Source: Crotophaga sulcirostris (taxonomy: Eukaryota > Chordata > Aves > Cuculiformes > Crotophagidae). Taken from it: a DNA stretch of 64,000 bases. The position numbers and the translations under genes were made by a program. Every line of letters begins with the position of its first letter. The first letter of the stretch is position 1. The notes beneath the pieces are model-generated. The model worked only from the letters and a program-made list of their open reading frames with translations, searched no databases and was not told the DNA's origin. The stretch covers positions 310,001-374,000 of the forward strand of contig VYZB01000381.1 in assembly GCA_013397455.1 (NCBI GenBank). The letters run 5' to 3'. Positions 13,651 through 26,100 of this stretch are shown in pieces.

Positions 13651-13890
13651 CAGTATCACAGTATTACTAGGTTGGAAAAGACCTCTGAGATCATCGAGTC
13701 CAACCTATAACCCAACACTAATACCAACCCATCATCTAAACCATGGCACTGAGTGTCTCATCCAATCTCCTCTTAAACACCTCCAGGGTTGGCGACTTCA
13801 CCACCTCCCTGGGCAGCACATTCCAATGGCCAATCACCCTTTCAGGGAAGAACCTTTTCCTAATATCAAGCCTAAATTTTCCCTGACAAA
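13651..13890 (-). mobile_element. CR1 LINE, 5'-truncated 3' end
   Basis: Reverse-complement CR1 3' end. It starts with the ATACTGTG-type tail and the ggttggaaa...cctctgagatcatcgagtcc block, then encodes the ORF2 C-terminus on the minus strand, including the residues [17 protein letters not shown] (family form [17 protein letters not shown]). Homology stops at about 13890, just after 'ccctgacaaa', marking the 5' truncation point. It is not a functional gene. Confidence 0.93.
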
Positions 13891-15930
13891 ATGTTCGAAA
13901 ACCATCACACAAGATGCTAGGTACTGCCCTGGTGCTTGGCACATAGAACTGGAATTCCACAACAGCCGCATCCTGATACAGATGTGAGTGAGTGTACGGT
14001 AAAGGGTTCCCTTTAGAAAGTAGCAGCTGTGCATACCCAGCATCTTCCCATCCTCTGTCCTCAAGTGTCTCTCTAGCAGTGGAAGTTCTCATCTATGGCA
14101 GAATGTTTCTCTCTCTGAAACCAACATTCTGGTTTGAAATGTGGCACCCAGGAAAAGAAAAGCAAGAAGACATAAGAAAAAAAATGTTAGGTAAGATTGT
14201 CCACAGAAAATGACTATGAATGTGAGGCAGAAAAGAGTTTATAAAAGAAACTGCAATTGGTTATTTAATAGTCCAGCTGTTTTTTTCAGTCACCAGCAAC
14301 CAGAGAAAAAGCAATCTGTGAAGGCTCTGGTTTTGCGAGGTTTTCTGTGTCAGACTGGGGAGCAATCTTCTGCTCTGTTTTAATATTTTCAGTAAAAGCA
14401 CCTCAAAACATTTCACACACATTATTAGAAAGCCAAATCTCAGAACTCAATACCAGTCTTTATTTGTCTTTTAATAGCACGATGAGAGAATGCTTGCTAA
14501 GGTGACAGAAAATCTGCATCTTAACAAAAATCACTTAAAAAATCTAATTTCCTCTTTAGCTATGAGACACATTTAAATCCTCAAAAGTTCTCAGATGATC
14601 AGAATGTTAATTTCAATTGGCAAATTGAATTGTGACTTTCTGCATATGCAGCAGACTCCCCTACAAATCCTGACAAAAGTACGTCAATCACAAAATAAAT
14701 TTCTCTAACCAACAATTAGCTAACGTACACACAAGCCTAACAACGCATTAGAAGAGACCACTTGAACTTTCACAGGGCCAGCCTCCAGCAACAAGGAGCC
14801 TTGCCCTTGGTTTTCAGACAGGTGACGGTTCCTAGAGCTTGGAAGGACACAAGTGGCCTCCTGCAGCACAGAATACCTCAACTATACCTTTTAAGGTACT
14901 GCAGCACTGTTTTTCCAGGAACTTGAGCTCTGCTCACTATCAGCACAGAACAGAGAGGACTGTAGGTGTCTTTCCAGAGCCCCAGCCTGCAGAAACCACG
15001 ACTCCCAGCCTGCTGTGCTCTTCCTTCATCTGCATGGCTCAGAGTAAAACCTGTATGAGCTCCTCCTCCATATTTACTACATACATGCATGCAGGATGCA
15101 ATCCAAAGGCTGGATGAAATCAGCAAGCACCCTTCTGACCACAGCCACCATCCCCATCAATGACTCCCTCACCAGCTTTCTTTTAACAAAGTGAGGGGAC
15201 CTCAGCAACAGAACTGTGACAGATACAGACAGGGGTCTGACTGACTGCCCTTCACAGAAGCAAAATTTCACAAAGTTCAGATGGGCTCCACTTTCCCCAA
15301 GACAGCTTTGGGCCTCACACTGCTACAGAGTTTTACAACAGTCCTGTGCTGAGGATGATGCCAGTTTTCAATGCAATTAACCTTTCCAGCCTAATGAAAT
15401 GGTTCTATTGGCTGCAGTGGGAGCAAGGAGCCCCTTGACTCTGCCAGGCTCCTGAGGATGGGTTATCAAGGTTGCAGAGCATTACTGCTCCACTTCTATT
15501 TGCAGGCTGCAGCTAATCAATGCCAGACCTAAAAAGGAGTAGGCAATGCCAGCCCCAACATCGTACTCCAACATCATATTGATCCCTGAGAGAGGGGACT
15601 TGGGTCTGGGCCCATTGATCTGCTGTGTCACAGGCAGCATTCTTCCAGGAACGTACTCCAAGCAGCTGAGGCACACAACCAGGAGAAACGGGAAAATTCC
15701 TCAGATGGGAAAGAATAAGGGCTACCCCAGAGGCAATACAAAGGCAGAAAACTGCCCTGCGGCTTAGGAAGAACCAGATCTGGGAGTGAGCCTCAGGCTT
15801 TTGTGCTGTTTTACTCACCTTAGCTGGAATAAGACAGGCACAGCACCCCTCCCAGGGGTGAGTGACAACTGCTGTACCCTGAGGGCTCACACTTTAGAGT
15901 GACTTTCCTCCTTTCTAGCTGTTTAGCTTT
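13891..15930. other. Non-coding DNA, nothing recognised
   Basis: Unique AT-rich sequence without recognisable features. A strong donor-like string on the minus strand at about 15813-15824 (aaggtgagtaaaa when reversed) lies within a 125-codon open frame (15513-15890), but that frame has no family features, so no exon is called. Confidence 0.5.
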
Positions 15931-16371
15931 GTGTCCAGAGGACAGCAACAAAGATGGTGAAGGGTTTGGAGCACAAGCCCTACGAGGAGCAACTGAGGGA
16001 GCTGGGGCTGTTTAGCCTGGAGAAGAGGAGACTCAGGGGTGACCTCATTGCTCTCTACAACTGCCTAAAAGGAGGTTGTAGTCAGGCAGGGGTTGGTCTC
16101 TTCTCTCAGGTGACCAGTGACAGAACTAGAGGACATGGACTCAAGCTTCGTCAGGGAAAGTTTAGGTTTGATATTAGGGAAAAGTTCTTCCCTGAAAGGG
16201 TGATTGGCCATTGGAATGCGCTGCCCGGGGAGGTGGTGGAGTCGCCAACCCTGGAGGTGTTTAAGAGGAGATTGGATGAGGCACTCAGTGCCATGGTTTA
16301 GATGATGGGTTGGGTTATAGGTTGGACTCGATGATCTCAGAGGTCCTTTCCAACCTTGTGACACTGTGATA
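15931..16371 (+). mobile_element. CR1 LINE, 5'-truncated, with open ORF2 C-terminus
   Basis: The element begins at 'gtgtccagaggacagcaacaaag' and ends with the tail 'ccttgtgacactgtgataatgtg'. From 15954 to 16301 an uninterrupted frame encodes the C-terminal end of CR1 ORF2 (the endonuclease/reverse-transcriptase protein of non-LTR retrotransposons). It covers only the region after the RT domain, with the family strings [19 protein letters not shown] and [17 protein letters not shown], and ends in ALSAMV. With no stop and few differences from the other copies, it is a young insertion, but the catalytic domains are missing, so it cannot move on its own. Confidence 0.95.
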
Positions 16372-19234
16372 ATGTGAAGTGGTGGTGGTGGTGGGAAAGG
16401 GGCAGGGTTCAAATCTGATATTACCTGATAAAGCCTCAAACATGCACTGCCTCTGGAGGGAGGGAGAAAGCAGCCTTTGTCTCCCACATCAAATCATCCT
16501 GCCAATACAACCCAATTCAGTCTTGGAGTTCTGGAAAGTACAAACTTGACCCACGTTTGCCTATGACTTCAACAGCCTCTGCTGAGATTTGCCCTACAGC
16601 GCTCAGTCCATCTCACTTCCTTAACTTCAAACCTGCCACAGAGGCATCAAACTCAAGCACCCAAACTATTAGAACCTAAATTACACCCTTGAAAAACTAT
16701 TAAAATAGCTTTCAAATCAGGAAATTCTGCAAATAAAAAATATTGTTTGTTTTCAGTGTTTGTTTCTGGTTTTTGGGTTACCTGCACGCTCTCAAGCCAT
16801 TATATCAAACTTCCATCTGCAACGCTGATGGTAAGAAATTTGCATTAAAAACAAAATCAAAACTGTTGCATCATTTAGCTTCAAAAGAGACTTCATCAAA
16901 TATTGCAAGATTACTGACTCCTCCTTTATCTTTGTTACTTCTCTTCTTTCAATAAAGCTTGATTTGCTTGCATTGTTTTCACACACCTTTCTCATATAGC
17001 AATAATTGGTAAAAGAAAATTTTTCAAATACTCTGTGTATCTTTCAAACACATATCTGGCTCAAAATTCAAATCCCTCATAATCCCAGAAACGTTTTCAG
17101 TGCTCCAGTGTGATGAAGATATAGCCAGGACACATTCACAACTCAGCTCCACGTCCTACATGAAACCCTAGTTCCTTTTCGTATACTCACTCACTGAAAA
17201 ATAAAGAAAGCAAAGAAGAGCTACCAATCAGCTGGCCTTAGAAGATTTAAGGTATGTTGTCCGTATGCATCTTCCACTGGGGAACTTTCTTGCTTTGTGT
17301 GTAGACCTGAAGGAGCAGCATACACTTCCTACAGAACCTCAATACTCAAAGGCAGAGAGGCAGGAGATAGAATGCGCATATAGAAAACACATTGTGAAGA
17401 AATTTAATTCTTGTTAACACCTTTAACAGTTCTGGGCTATGCACATTCTGTGTGACATCCAATAACATCTACTTCACCTAGAGGTCTGAACCAACTGTTA
17501 CAGAATACCACAATCATTGAATGGAAATCACTGAGGTTTTAGGAACTCTTGGCTATAGGAAAGAGGAGTTGAAGAGACCTAGACTTCTGCAATGTGAACG
17601 GACAATAACTGTTCTCATACCTGGCATGTTCAGTGATATCTCAACTCTCAAGGAGCTCCCCCCCCCGTCATTATAGAAACAGACTGCCACATTTAAGCTC
17701 TAGCAGGTGTTTCAGGACAGCTAAAACTGAATCCAACACAATGAAAAGGATCTCCAACAAGGCCAGCCAGAACACTTCATACAATTAATGTTGCACTTCA
17801 GGGTCAGTTACAAGTGGTCCCATTTTCCCAGGGAATTGAGAGAAGGCTGCTGAATGGCACCCTGTCATAATAAAGGTACATGCTGCTAGTGGTAGCACTT
17901 TCCAGACAGGTGAAGACACAACGTTAAACTTGAAACCACAGCCATTAGGTGGTGAAGGAGGGAACAAGAAGTAAAATTTCTATTGCAGATACCACTAAGC
18001 TTTGCTTAGGTCTGAACAGAGTCATAGAATTGCAGAGTACATCAGACAAACAGATGGTGAACAGAGACTATTTGTAGACTCCCAGTACAGCGATTTCCAG
18101 TGTCAGCCATCCACAGGCTTTCTTCTCTGGCACTGGGGCCAAGGAAAGCTTCCTTATTGAAATGTTCATTTTACAGAGCCTTTGGTCACTTGGGTCCTAA
18201 ATTTGAGAAGTAAAGGATGATACTGCAGAACTGCCTGGGAGACAAACCTGAATAGTAGCTTTGCTCTACTTACTGACCTGGTAAGTAATTAACCCATCAA
18301 TATTACCCTTCTTCAAGTTACAAAGCTTCCCAGAATAGCAGAGGCACATAGCACTCACATTGGTAGAATTCAAAAGCTTTAACTCAGCCAAACTGAGGCA
18401 AAGGAACATTGCAGATCTGGGGGAGGCCTGGATGATGTCAGCAGAGAAATGAATCTTCAGCGGCTCAAAAAGGTACGTAATGCAGTCCTGGGAAGCTCCA
18501 GATTTCTCTCATGAGACACAGCCAACCCAGAAGAAGATGGGAACAATGGGAGACTGGGTAGAAGAGAAATTAACTCTTGGAAGATTCCAAAAGGTGGCAG
18601 AAAAGGAAAACAGAAAAATAGGTTCCAACAAGTGTAAACCTGAAGTCAATCTGGACCAGAGTGCAGCACATCTGCCTCAAAGACGATGGCCAACAGGAAA
18701 GCAGAAGAAACAAGAAAAACACTTTGTCCTTTATGACTTTGAAACAGAGTATGACTAGAGGCAGGGCACAGATAGTGTGATACAGATACTGCCAGGGCAA
18801 AAAGGTCTCTGAAATTAGTGTTTATGCCTGCAGTGCAACACAGACCTCCTTTCAAAGGAGGGTATTTTCCAGAACTACAAAATATGCTTATCTCCAATAT
18901 CTGAGTGTGCAAATCAGGACTGCCACATGCAGTGGCAGTTTATATACACACACATAGAAACATGCTTGGAAAAGAGGCAAAGAAGTCTTTGCCATTCAGC
19001 CAAAAAAGTCTGTGCCAAGGTAGCACTGATGCATTTGCACAGCCCATAAGCTTTCATCTTGACTACAGAAATTCAAGCTAAAGGGCTTAGCACATGGCAC
19101 TCATCTTCAGGAACTTCCTGCCCACCCAAGCAAAAATGGAGAAAAATCTAGTTTGTGGGATGGTTATTAGGATAGGGCAGGTTGTATTATTGAAGGCATT
19201 ATCCTCACCATAAAAGCACTTCTTAGACTCAAAG
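16372..19234. other. Non-coding DNA, nothing recognised
   Basis: Starts with a short gtg repeat (about 16379-16395) just after the CR1 tail. The rest is AT-rich sequence with short random frames. A weak string at 18008-18040 ('gagtcatagaattgcagag') looks like a worn CR1 tail but is too short to call. Confidence 0.5.
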
Positions 19235-19440
19235 TGTTAGGCAGTGTACTAAAGATCTGTCTTTGTCCATAAGAACTTGCATTCCAAAGACAGTCTAAAA
19301 GAAAGGCAATTTTTTGATGCACAATTTACAGGTAGAGGAGAGAATCAAGAGACTTGAAGCATTTGTTCCGTTCATATAGGGAAGTTATAGAAGAGTTGGG
19401 AACTGGGCTTCAGTCTTGATCCCAGCTTTAGACCATGTTT
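19235..19440 (-). repeat. Ancient MIR/L3-like element
   Basis: By eye it follows the reverse orientation of an old amniote repeat: 'gttaggcagtgtactaa...tttgtccataagaacttgcattccaaagacagtctaaaa', then 'tttacaggtagaggagag', then 'tagggaagttatagaagagttgggaactgggcttcagtcttgatccc'. These match the usual 'agagcttacaatctaaa' and 'ggtcacacagggagtcagtggcagagctgggatt' words. Highly decayed; family assignment between MIR and L3 is uncertain. Confidence 0.55.
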
Positions 19441-20193
19441 AAGAAACAGAAAGTGGGAGAATGACTTAATCACAAGAGTTACTTTAAGTATTTCCAAGAG
19501 CTATACTTAATTTATTGGTAGGGACATAACATGGAAAAATCCCTCTCTTTAAGAAAAAACAACATCAACAATAAAAACCACCATTCACATCTGCAAAATC
19601 TTTTCAATTTTCTCCAAAACTTATAGCATAAATACATTTGAAGAGTTTTCAGGATTTTTCTTCCTTCACGATGTATACTTGCTTTGATCTTGTTTTATTT
19701 ATTTTAAGAGAAAGATAATTTTCTCTCAGAAATGACAACTGTGCAAGGACAAATCAGTTTCATTTCAGCACAGTTAGGAAAAAAAAAATCAATTTTTTCA
19801 AGTTAAAATTTTAGCATTTCCTTGAAGGAAACAAAAAAAGAAAGTCCTAGAGGGTATTAACCCCCACTCACTGGAAACACAAACCAGAGAGCAGAAGGGT
19901 GTTCTGGAGAGGACAAACATCTGCTTGAGTGTCTGCAGAAGGACAGAAACAGGGAAAGGTTTCCCCTGTCAGGCCAGGAAGCATTGACTCCACTGTGAGC
20001 ACCGCAGTCAGGCTTTGGGGAGACTGTGCTGCCATCTTCAGGGATGCTCTCATTTTTCTGTGACCCAAAACCACAAATGAAAGAAAACAAAAAGGGAATA
20101 ATTGCCACAAAAAGTAACAAAGAGAAAAAAAAAAAGCTATCAGCTCCACTCTTTTCCTTCCAAGATTGCTGGTTGCCTTGTCTTGACTAGGCT
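19441..20193. other. Non-coding DNA, nothing recognised
   Basis: A-rich in the first half, unique in the second. The overlapping minus-strand frames at 19857-20206 contain a hydrophobic run but have no start context, exon signals or family features. Confidence 0.5.
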
Positions 20194-20290
20194 CATAGAG
20201 AATCACGGAAACTAAAACTGGGAAAGCGAAATAAATCCTACCTAGTCCACATGCATCCCCAGGCTGCAGTAAAGCTAACTAATCATTGGC
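20194..20290 (-). repeat. Probable ancient CR1 3' end
   Basis: The string 'tcatagagaatcacggaaactaaaactgggaaagcg...cctacctagtccacatgcatccccaggct' resembles the reverse complement of old amniote CR1 tails ('tcatagaatcatagaaactagaactggaagggacc...tctagtccatccccc'). The tail and the 'agtcca' block are both present but diverged. Ends approximate. Confidence 0.45.
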
Positions 20291-20309
20291 GTTCAGCCCT
20301 GTCTGATTT

Positions 20310-20500
20310 CTTTCTTCTCTTCTAATCCAGAGCAGGATTGAGTGATTATTCACCGAGCCTTGATGGCAGATGCTCAGTCGATGCTAACTAACCATCTCCT
20401 TTACAGAGCAATTTCAAAGAGAGAGTGAGAGACCCTAACTCCTTCCCACAGGGCTGAATTAAAATTAAACAGTTAATTGTGTGCCCACAGGGTTCTCAAA
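20310..20500. other. Candidate conserved non-coding element
   Basis: Non-repetitive block with words such as gattgagtgattattc, gctaactaaccatc and gaattaaaattaaacagttaattg (homeodomain-like TAAT/TTAATT cores). No open frame of interest. Judgement by texture only. Confidence 0.25.
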
Positions 20501-22317
20501 GCCCTGTTCTGCAAGAACAAACCACAGGTACTTCTAAACTCATGTGTGTGTTATTCTTCCTCAGACAAAACAGTGAGATTTGAGATGCTGTGGAAATACG
20601 TGGTGCGTCACAACAAGGGTAAATTGAAGAGCACGAAGTAGATTCTCCTTGTTTCTGACCCAGTGGACATGTGCATATCTCAAATCATTCTAAAGTGCCT
20701 TTTGATGTGTGCAGCTCTCCCTTTTTTCACTACAACCCATTCCACATTGCTGTGAATTATTTGTCTCTTCTCTTACCTTGTTCTTACCTTGTTACACATA
20801 CTTTACATTTTTCAAATCGCTTTACAGGCTCCTGGCCACAGGGCCCTCATGGATCAAATATTGCACAACAAAATACAACCCACTAATACTGCATTTTCAA
20901 GTTGAAAATCATGTTTGTTTCCCAGCTGCCACGCTGAGACAGGACTTTCTTTACTCATCATAACACTGACTGAATGGGAGTTGTATTCTTCAGACCTCTC
21001 TTGCCCTCTGGCCCCACTATCCCCATGCCCTCAGTAAACATGACTGCTTCATCTCCTCAATTCTTCTAAATGACAAAATAAGAAATAATGTTTTTATTCC
21101 AATTAAGCACCAAGTACTTCCTCCTACATAGGTCAGTATAATCACTGAAGCTTAAGGATATAAAACAGTACTATTGTGCATTATTAATATTAACAACACG
21201 TTTTTGTTTAAAGCGTTTGGCTTCATATTTTATTTCACCTAGGATATAGTTATTACCTTACAAAATGGAAGAGTTCTTTTTTTATCCACTCAGGTCACTG
21301 TAAAAATATATTAAAAAATTATGATTTATGGTGAATAAGAAGCAACATGCTGCATTTCAAACACAAGGACTTCAAACTGCTACTCAAAATTGCATGCATA
21401 TTAAGGGATTGTTCCACTTATCCCATGTCTGAAGCCTAACACAGCAGCTCTTCTGCAGCGTAGTGTCAGAGTTCAAGAGTGGAAAAAGAACTGTCTGTCC
21501 TATTGAAACTATAATGAAAAATAAGGAACAACATAAATGTTTGAGTTTAAATTTAATCAGAACATTGGTATCTACCAAATAACCAATACTGTAATGCCAC
21601 GACAGGTGCCAGGGACACAGAGACAACCCTGGTGCCAGGCTGAGGTGCCAGCTCTCAGAGAAAAGAATTTTCCATCAGCAACACCAGCTCTTGCCCTGCC
21701 TTCCTTATTTCCTTGCTTACCTCCTGCTCAGCTTTGCTCAACTGCAAGAGCAGTCAGGACCACAATTTAGCATAAGCATGAATGAAAGAGGAAGGAGAGA
21801 GTAAATGGTTTGCTCCTAACTGTATAGACTCTTACTAAAAAAGTTGATTGAACAGAATAGAAAGCCGTCACTTTGCTGACAGATTATTTTAAAGCCATTC
21901 CACAAAATTCAATAGAGAGTCTCTTCTCACATTGTCCTGGCCGTTTCTGTGATGCATCACATGCACTCAGTTTAGTCCATCTGTTTTGCCTGTCTTTCAA
22001 ACACACACCTGGCTTCTTCCATGCCGTCCCTCACTTCAGTCACCAACAGGTTGACATCATCTTGCAGCCAGTACATGCGACGCATCTCTTTGCAAACCCT
22101 CCATCTACTGAAAACACTGACAGAAAGCAACTCACTAATGATGGGCAGGATGTGCAATGAAGGACTCGTGCTCTGTCTTTTCAAAATCTTCACAAAACAT
22201 AAATGCACTAAAGAGTCCGCTGGCCTGCTGCTAGTCTGAGTGAAAGAAGAGAGTTAGGAAATCCTTCGTCTTTTCAGCTGATTGCTGCCTTGGTGCCTTC
22301 TCTGCCGATCCCTTTCA
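20501..22317. other. Non-coding DNA, nothing recognised
   Basis: Unique, AT-rich, with short random open frames on both strands. No exon, RNA gene or repeat recognised. Confidence 0.5.
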
Positions 22318-23191
22318 AAGTACCACAAGGTTGGAAAGGACCTTTGAGATCATCGAGTCCAACCTATAACCCAACACTAACACCAACCCATCATCTAAAC
22401 CATGGCACTCAGTGCCCCGTCCAATCTCCTCTTAAACACCTCCAGGGTTGGCGACTCCACCACCTCCCCGGGCAGCGCATTCCAATGGCCAATCACCCTT
22501 TCAGGGAAGAACTTTTTCCTAATATCAAACCTAAACCTCCCCTGACAAAGCTTGAGTCCATGCCCTTTAGTTCTGTCACTGGTCACCTGAGAGAAGAGAC
22601 CAACCCCTGCCTGACTACAACCTCCTTTTAGGTAGTTGTAGAGAGCAATAAGGTCTCCCCTGAGTCTCCTCTTCTCCAGACTAAACAGCCCCAGCTCCCT
22701 CAGTCGCTCCTTGTAGGGCATGTGCTCCAAACCCTTCACGATCTTTGTTGCTGTCCTCTGGACACACTCCAGTGTCTTGACATCCTTCCCAAACTGAGGG
22801 GCCTAGAACTGCACACAGTGCTCAAGGTGAGGCCTGACCAGTGCTAAGTATAGAGCGATGATAACTTCTCTGGTCCTGCTGGCCACACTATTCCTGATGC
22901 AGGCCAGGATGCCACTGGCCTTCTTGGCCACTTGGGCACACTGCTGGCTCATGTTGAATTTCCTGTTTATCAGCACCCCCAAGTCCTTTTCTGCCTGACT
23001 GCTCTCCAGCCACTCTGTCCTCAGTCTATAGCTCTGCATGGGATTGTTGTGTCCAAAATGAAGCACTCAACATTTGGACTTATTAAACATCATCCCATCT
23101 CTCCAGTCTGTCAAGGCCCCTCAGCAGGGCCATCCTACCCTCTAGCAGATCAACCCTTCCTCCCAGTTTGGTATTGTCAGCAAACTTGCTT
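22318..23191 (-). mobile_element. CR1 LINE, longest copy in the window (about 0.87 kb), 5'-truncated
   Basis: Reverse-complement CR1. The 3' tail region begins at about 22318 ('caaggttggaaaggacct') and homology ends at about 23191. On the minus strand it encodes the last part of ORF2: a region after the RT catalytic core ([15 protein letters not shown], then [19 protein letters not shown]), then the C-terminal strings [19 protein letters not shown] and [17 protein letters not shown], ending ALSAMV. One continuous frame is broken only by two nonsense codons: TAG at 22803-22805, where the family has Trp after VQF, and TGA at 23067-23069, where the family usually has Arg. RT catalytic and endonuclease domains are absent. 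Confidence 0.95.
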
Positions 23192-26100
23192 TCCTTTCCC
23201 TGTTCATGCCACTCTTGCCAGGACAGCACCATGTTTCACTGCACCTGTAACAGCAGGTATCAAATGGCAGCACAAGCCCTGGGAAGCGGCATTCCCCACA
23301 TCATCCTCTGCTAAACCTGCAAATCCGCTGCTCTGTGCCTTCAAACTCTGTGACTGCTCCCAAAAGAAGATGCAGAAGTGGTGGGGAGCATGTGTGTCAC
23401 ACCAGGTGTCTGGAAGTTGCTGCAGAGGAGGATATGAAAGGTAAGCTCTGGTGGCAATAGCAGTGGCTACTGAAGGCCACTGCAGAGGAGCACGAAGAGA
23501 GCTGGTGGGAGCCAGCTTACCCGTGCTGCGCTTTGGTCTATGCAGTAATCTCAGCCTCTCACTTTCATAAGTGCTAAATTCACACAAAAATGTTTTCTTT
23601 AAAACTCACCACAGGCGATTAAGCTGTGATCTAGATTAATTAGCTGCCATATTTCATTTTTAAAATCAGAATTGGCCTGTGCTGACACGTGCTTACTCGT
23701 ACCTAACTGCCTCTGATTTTTCACACTGCCTAGGACTGACTGGCTGCTCCCAACCTCACTTACATGCACCAGGCAGCTGCCTGCACCCATTGCTGGAAGT
23801 AATTCTGCTGCACCTCTGGAGATGGGTGATGGGCTAAGTGGGGGGGACCAGGGGTCTCCTAATGAAAGTTGTGAGTCTGGTGTAACGCACATGCCCCAAG
23901 TAGCATTGCTTCAGTATTGAAAACAAAAGATTGATGAATTGTATAATGTACTTTTACTGCTGCTAATTTTTCTGAGTGCTGCTGTTTGGTGTCTCTGGGA
24001 GGCTAACAGGCCTCTGGCCACAGAACAATACTTATTCCATCCCAGCAGCTGGGCTGCTGGAGGGAAAAGTTGTGTCCTTGTTCCCTAAATGATAATCATC
24101 AGAATGCACATCAGTGAAAGGAAAAATCTGACAGAGGTTCAGCATCATTGCATGGAAACACAGTTCACCTTCTACCTCCGATGCCTGTGAAGGCCCTTCA
24201 CTTTGCACCTTTATTCCCTGCAGAAAGAAGGGGATAACCAACAACCTTGTTTAAGCAACGTCATGGACTGGCTTATCCAAAACTAATTTCTGAGGTGCTA
24301 GAATCTCCTGTCCAGCACTACATTGCTCCCTGTCCATAAAAACTCTAGCTCTTCAGAGACAAATGCTGTTCAGCCTACCTCAACAAAACCCCTTTTAGTC
24401 TTGATGACACTTTAAATAATGTTGGTTCAATAACCTCAATCCCAAATCTACATCTCCTGATGGAATGAGAAATTCCCTCAGGAATGTAATATGTTCATTC
24501 AGCAAGTTGACACTCCTGTTTGGTTGTTTTATGTACTAACTTTACAGAAGAAGTCTTAATAGCACCCTCCTCAGGCCAAGGAGATGCTCAGAGTTCTGCA
24601 AGAAGCACCTCCTGCAACCAAGATGGGACTGCACAGGAGATAGCCTTGCTTGCTTTAGCACACATGGACACACACAAGAGGTGTGTAAAGGGTGCGTGCA
24701 TAAGGCACACAGGTGAGGTAGTCAATCCATTTACACTAAGAAGTAGGAGACAGACACCATGTAACTCTCAATATGTTCACTGGCATACAAAGTATTTATA
24801 CGAAATATCAATGCAAAATATTCCTCAAGAATAGGTAACATAGAGTCTTCCTTTCCTTCCCCATTTCTATGTACACCTGCTAGAGCAAGCACTGCAGAAA
24901 AGTGAAGAGCCACTAGAACAGGAGCTAAAAAGCAATGCCATCAGCCCATGAACTTCTCAAGCATAGGAAGTGTTGCCATGTGTGGTTCTCTATTCCCTCC
25001 CTCCCACTCAGCAGAAAGGACTTCAGATAGAAATAGAAGTTTGGAGAAAGTGAAACGATCTCCTGCACCACATTGTCAAAAGCCAACAAGGAGGCAACAG
25101 GCAAGCACCCTCCCTGTAACACAGCACAAAGACTTGAAAAATTAACAGCCAGAAGAACCCAGTAGAGTAGGGCAGAAAAAAAAATTCAAATTGGATCGTG
25201 GTCCCTAGTTCCCACCTTTTCCAGCTCACTGGCTGTTAGCTTTTTCTCCCGGGGATATTCTGTAATATCTCTATTACAATCAAAAAAGTCAGATTTTTTT
25301 TTCTTTCTTCCACACCAAGCCACTTGTCCCATCCTATGCACAGGACTCCACTCCCACCCCACCTCACAGCAATGCGTCATTCCTGCCTTCTCCGCTCCCT
25401 TGGAGCAGAAGTGCAGCACAGGCCTCCTACCAGCTGCTAACGTGCATCTTCCTTCTCTAGTCACAGGGATGCTAAACACACTGTAATAAATCTCCACATC
25501 CCAAGGGAACAGTTCTCTTTTTTTCAGACCCCACGACATTACACACAGCAGCTCTTTCCAATGTCAAAAGCTCCATTTGAAAGCTCCTCTGCCCTCTGAA
25601 ATATCCTGCTGTCCTATGTCTCATCACCTCTACCCAGTGAAATTTGCTCCCAGCACCACCTGGCTTTCAGGTTCCCTACAACGAGAGTAGGCAGCAGGCT
25701 CTGCTTTCAGCCAGTGGCAAGGTCCAGGATAGGACTGTTAGATGGAAGGGATTCATGCGTCTGCATGGGCATGCTTTACATATGTGCCTCTTCCTCCCCT
25801 CACAAGGATGTTGCTGACAATTTTCACCCTTGTAGCAGTGAAACAAACCAAGACAGCTAGTAAATTTGAAGGAAAGTCCATTTCCAGCACAGTGGCTGTA
25901 CAGTGCATACTGAATCAAAAAGCTGGGGGAGAGAAACAAAGCAGTAGTTTTGCAAGGGTTGTCCCCAATTTTAAAGCAAATTCTCATCCAATTTTAGCAA
26001 CAGAAACCTGTGCATGTGCTAACAAAATCTTTCTTCCTCCTCTGTGATGTCTCCTTCTCCTAAAACGGTTGTATTCAAATTCTGACTTCCTGCAGGAAGA

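Noticed and set aside
15954..16301. 115-codon open frame as a host gene
   Set aside because: It is the CR1 ORF2 C-terminus; the same text appears in copies at 22.4, 47.8 and 55.2 kb.
18008..18060. Possible CR1 tail (gagtcatagaattgcagag)
   Set aside because: Too short and diverged, with no CR1 body next to it.
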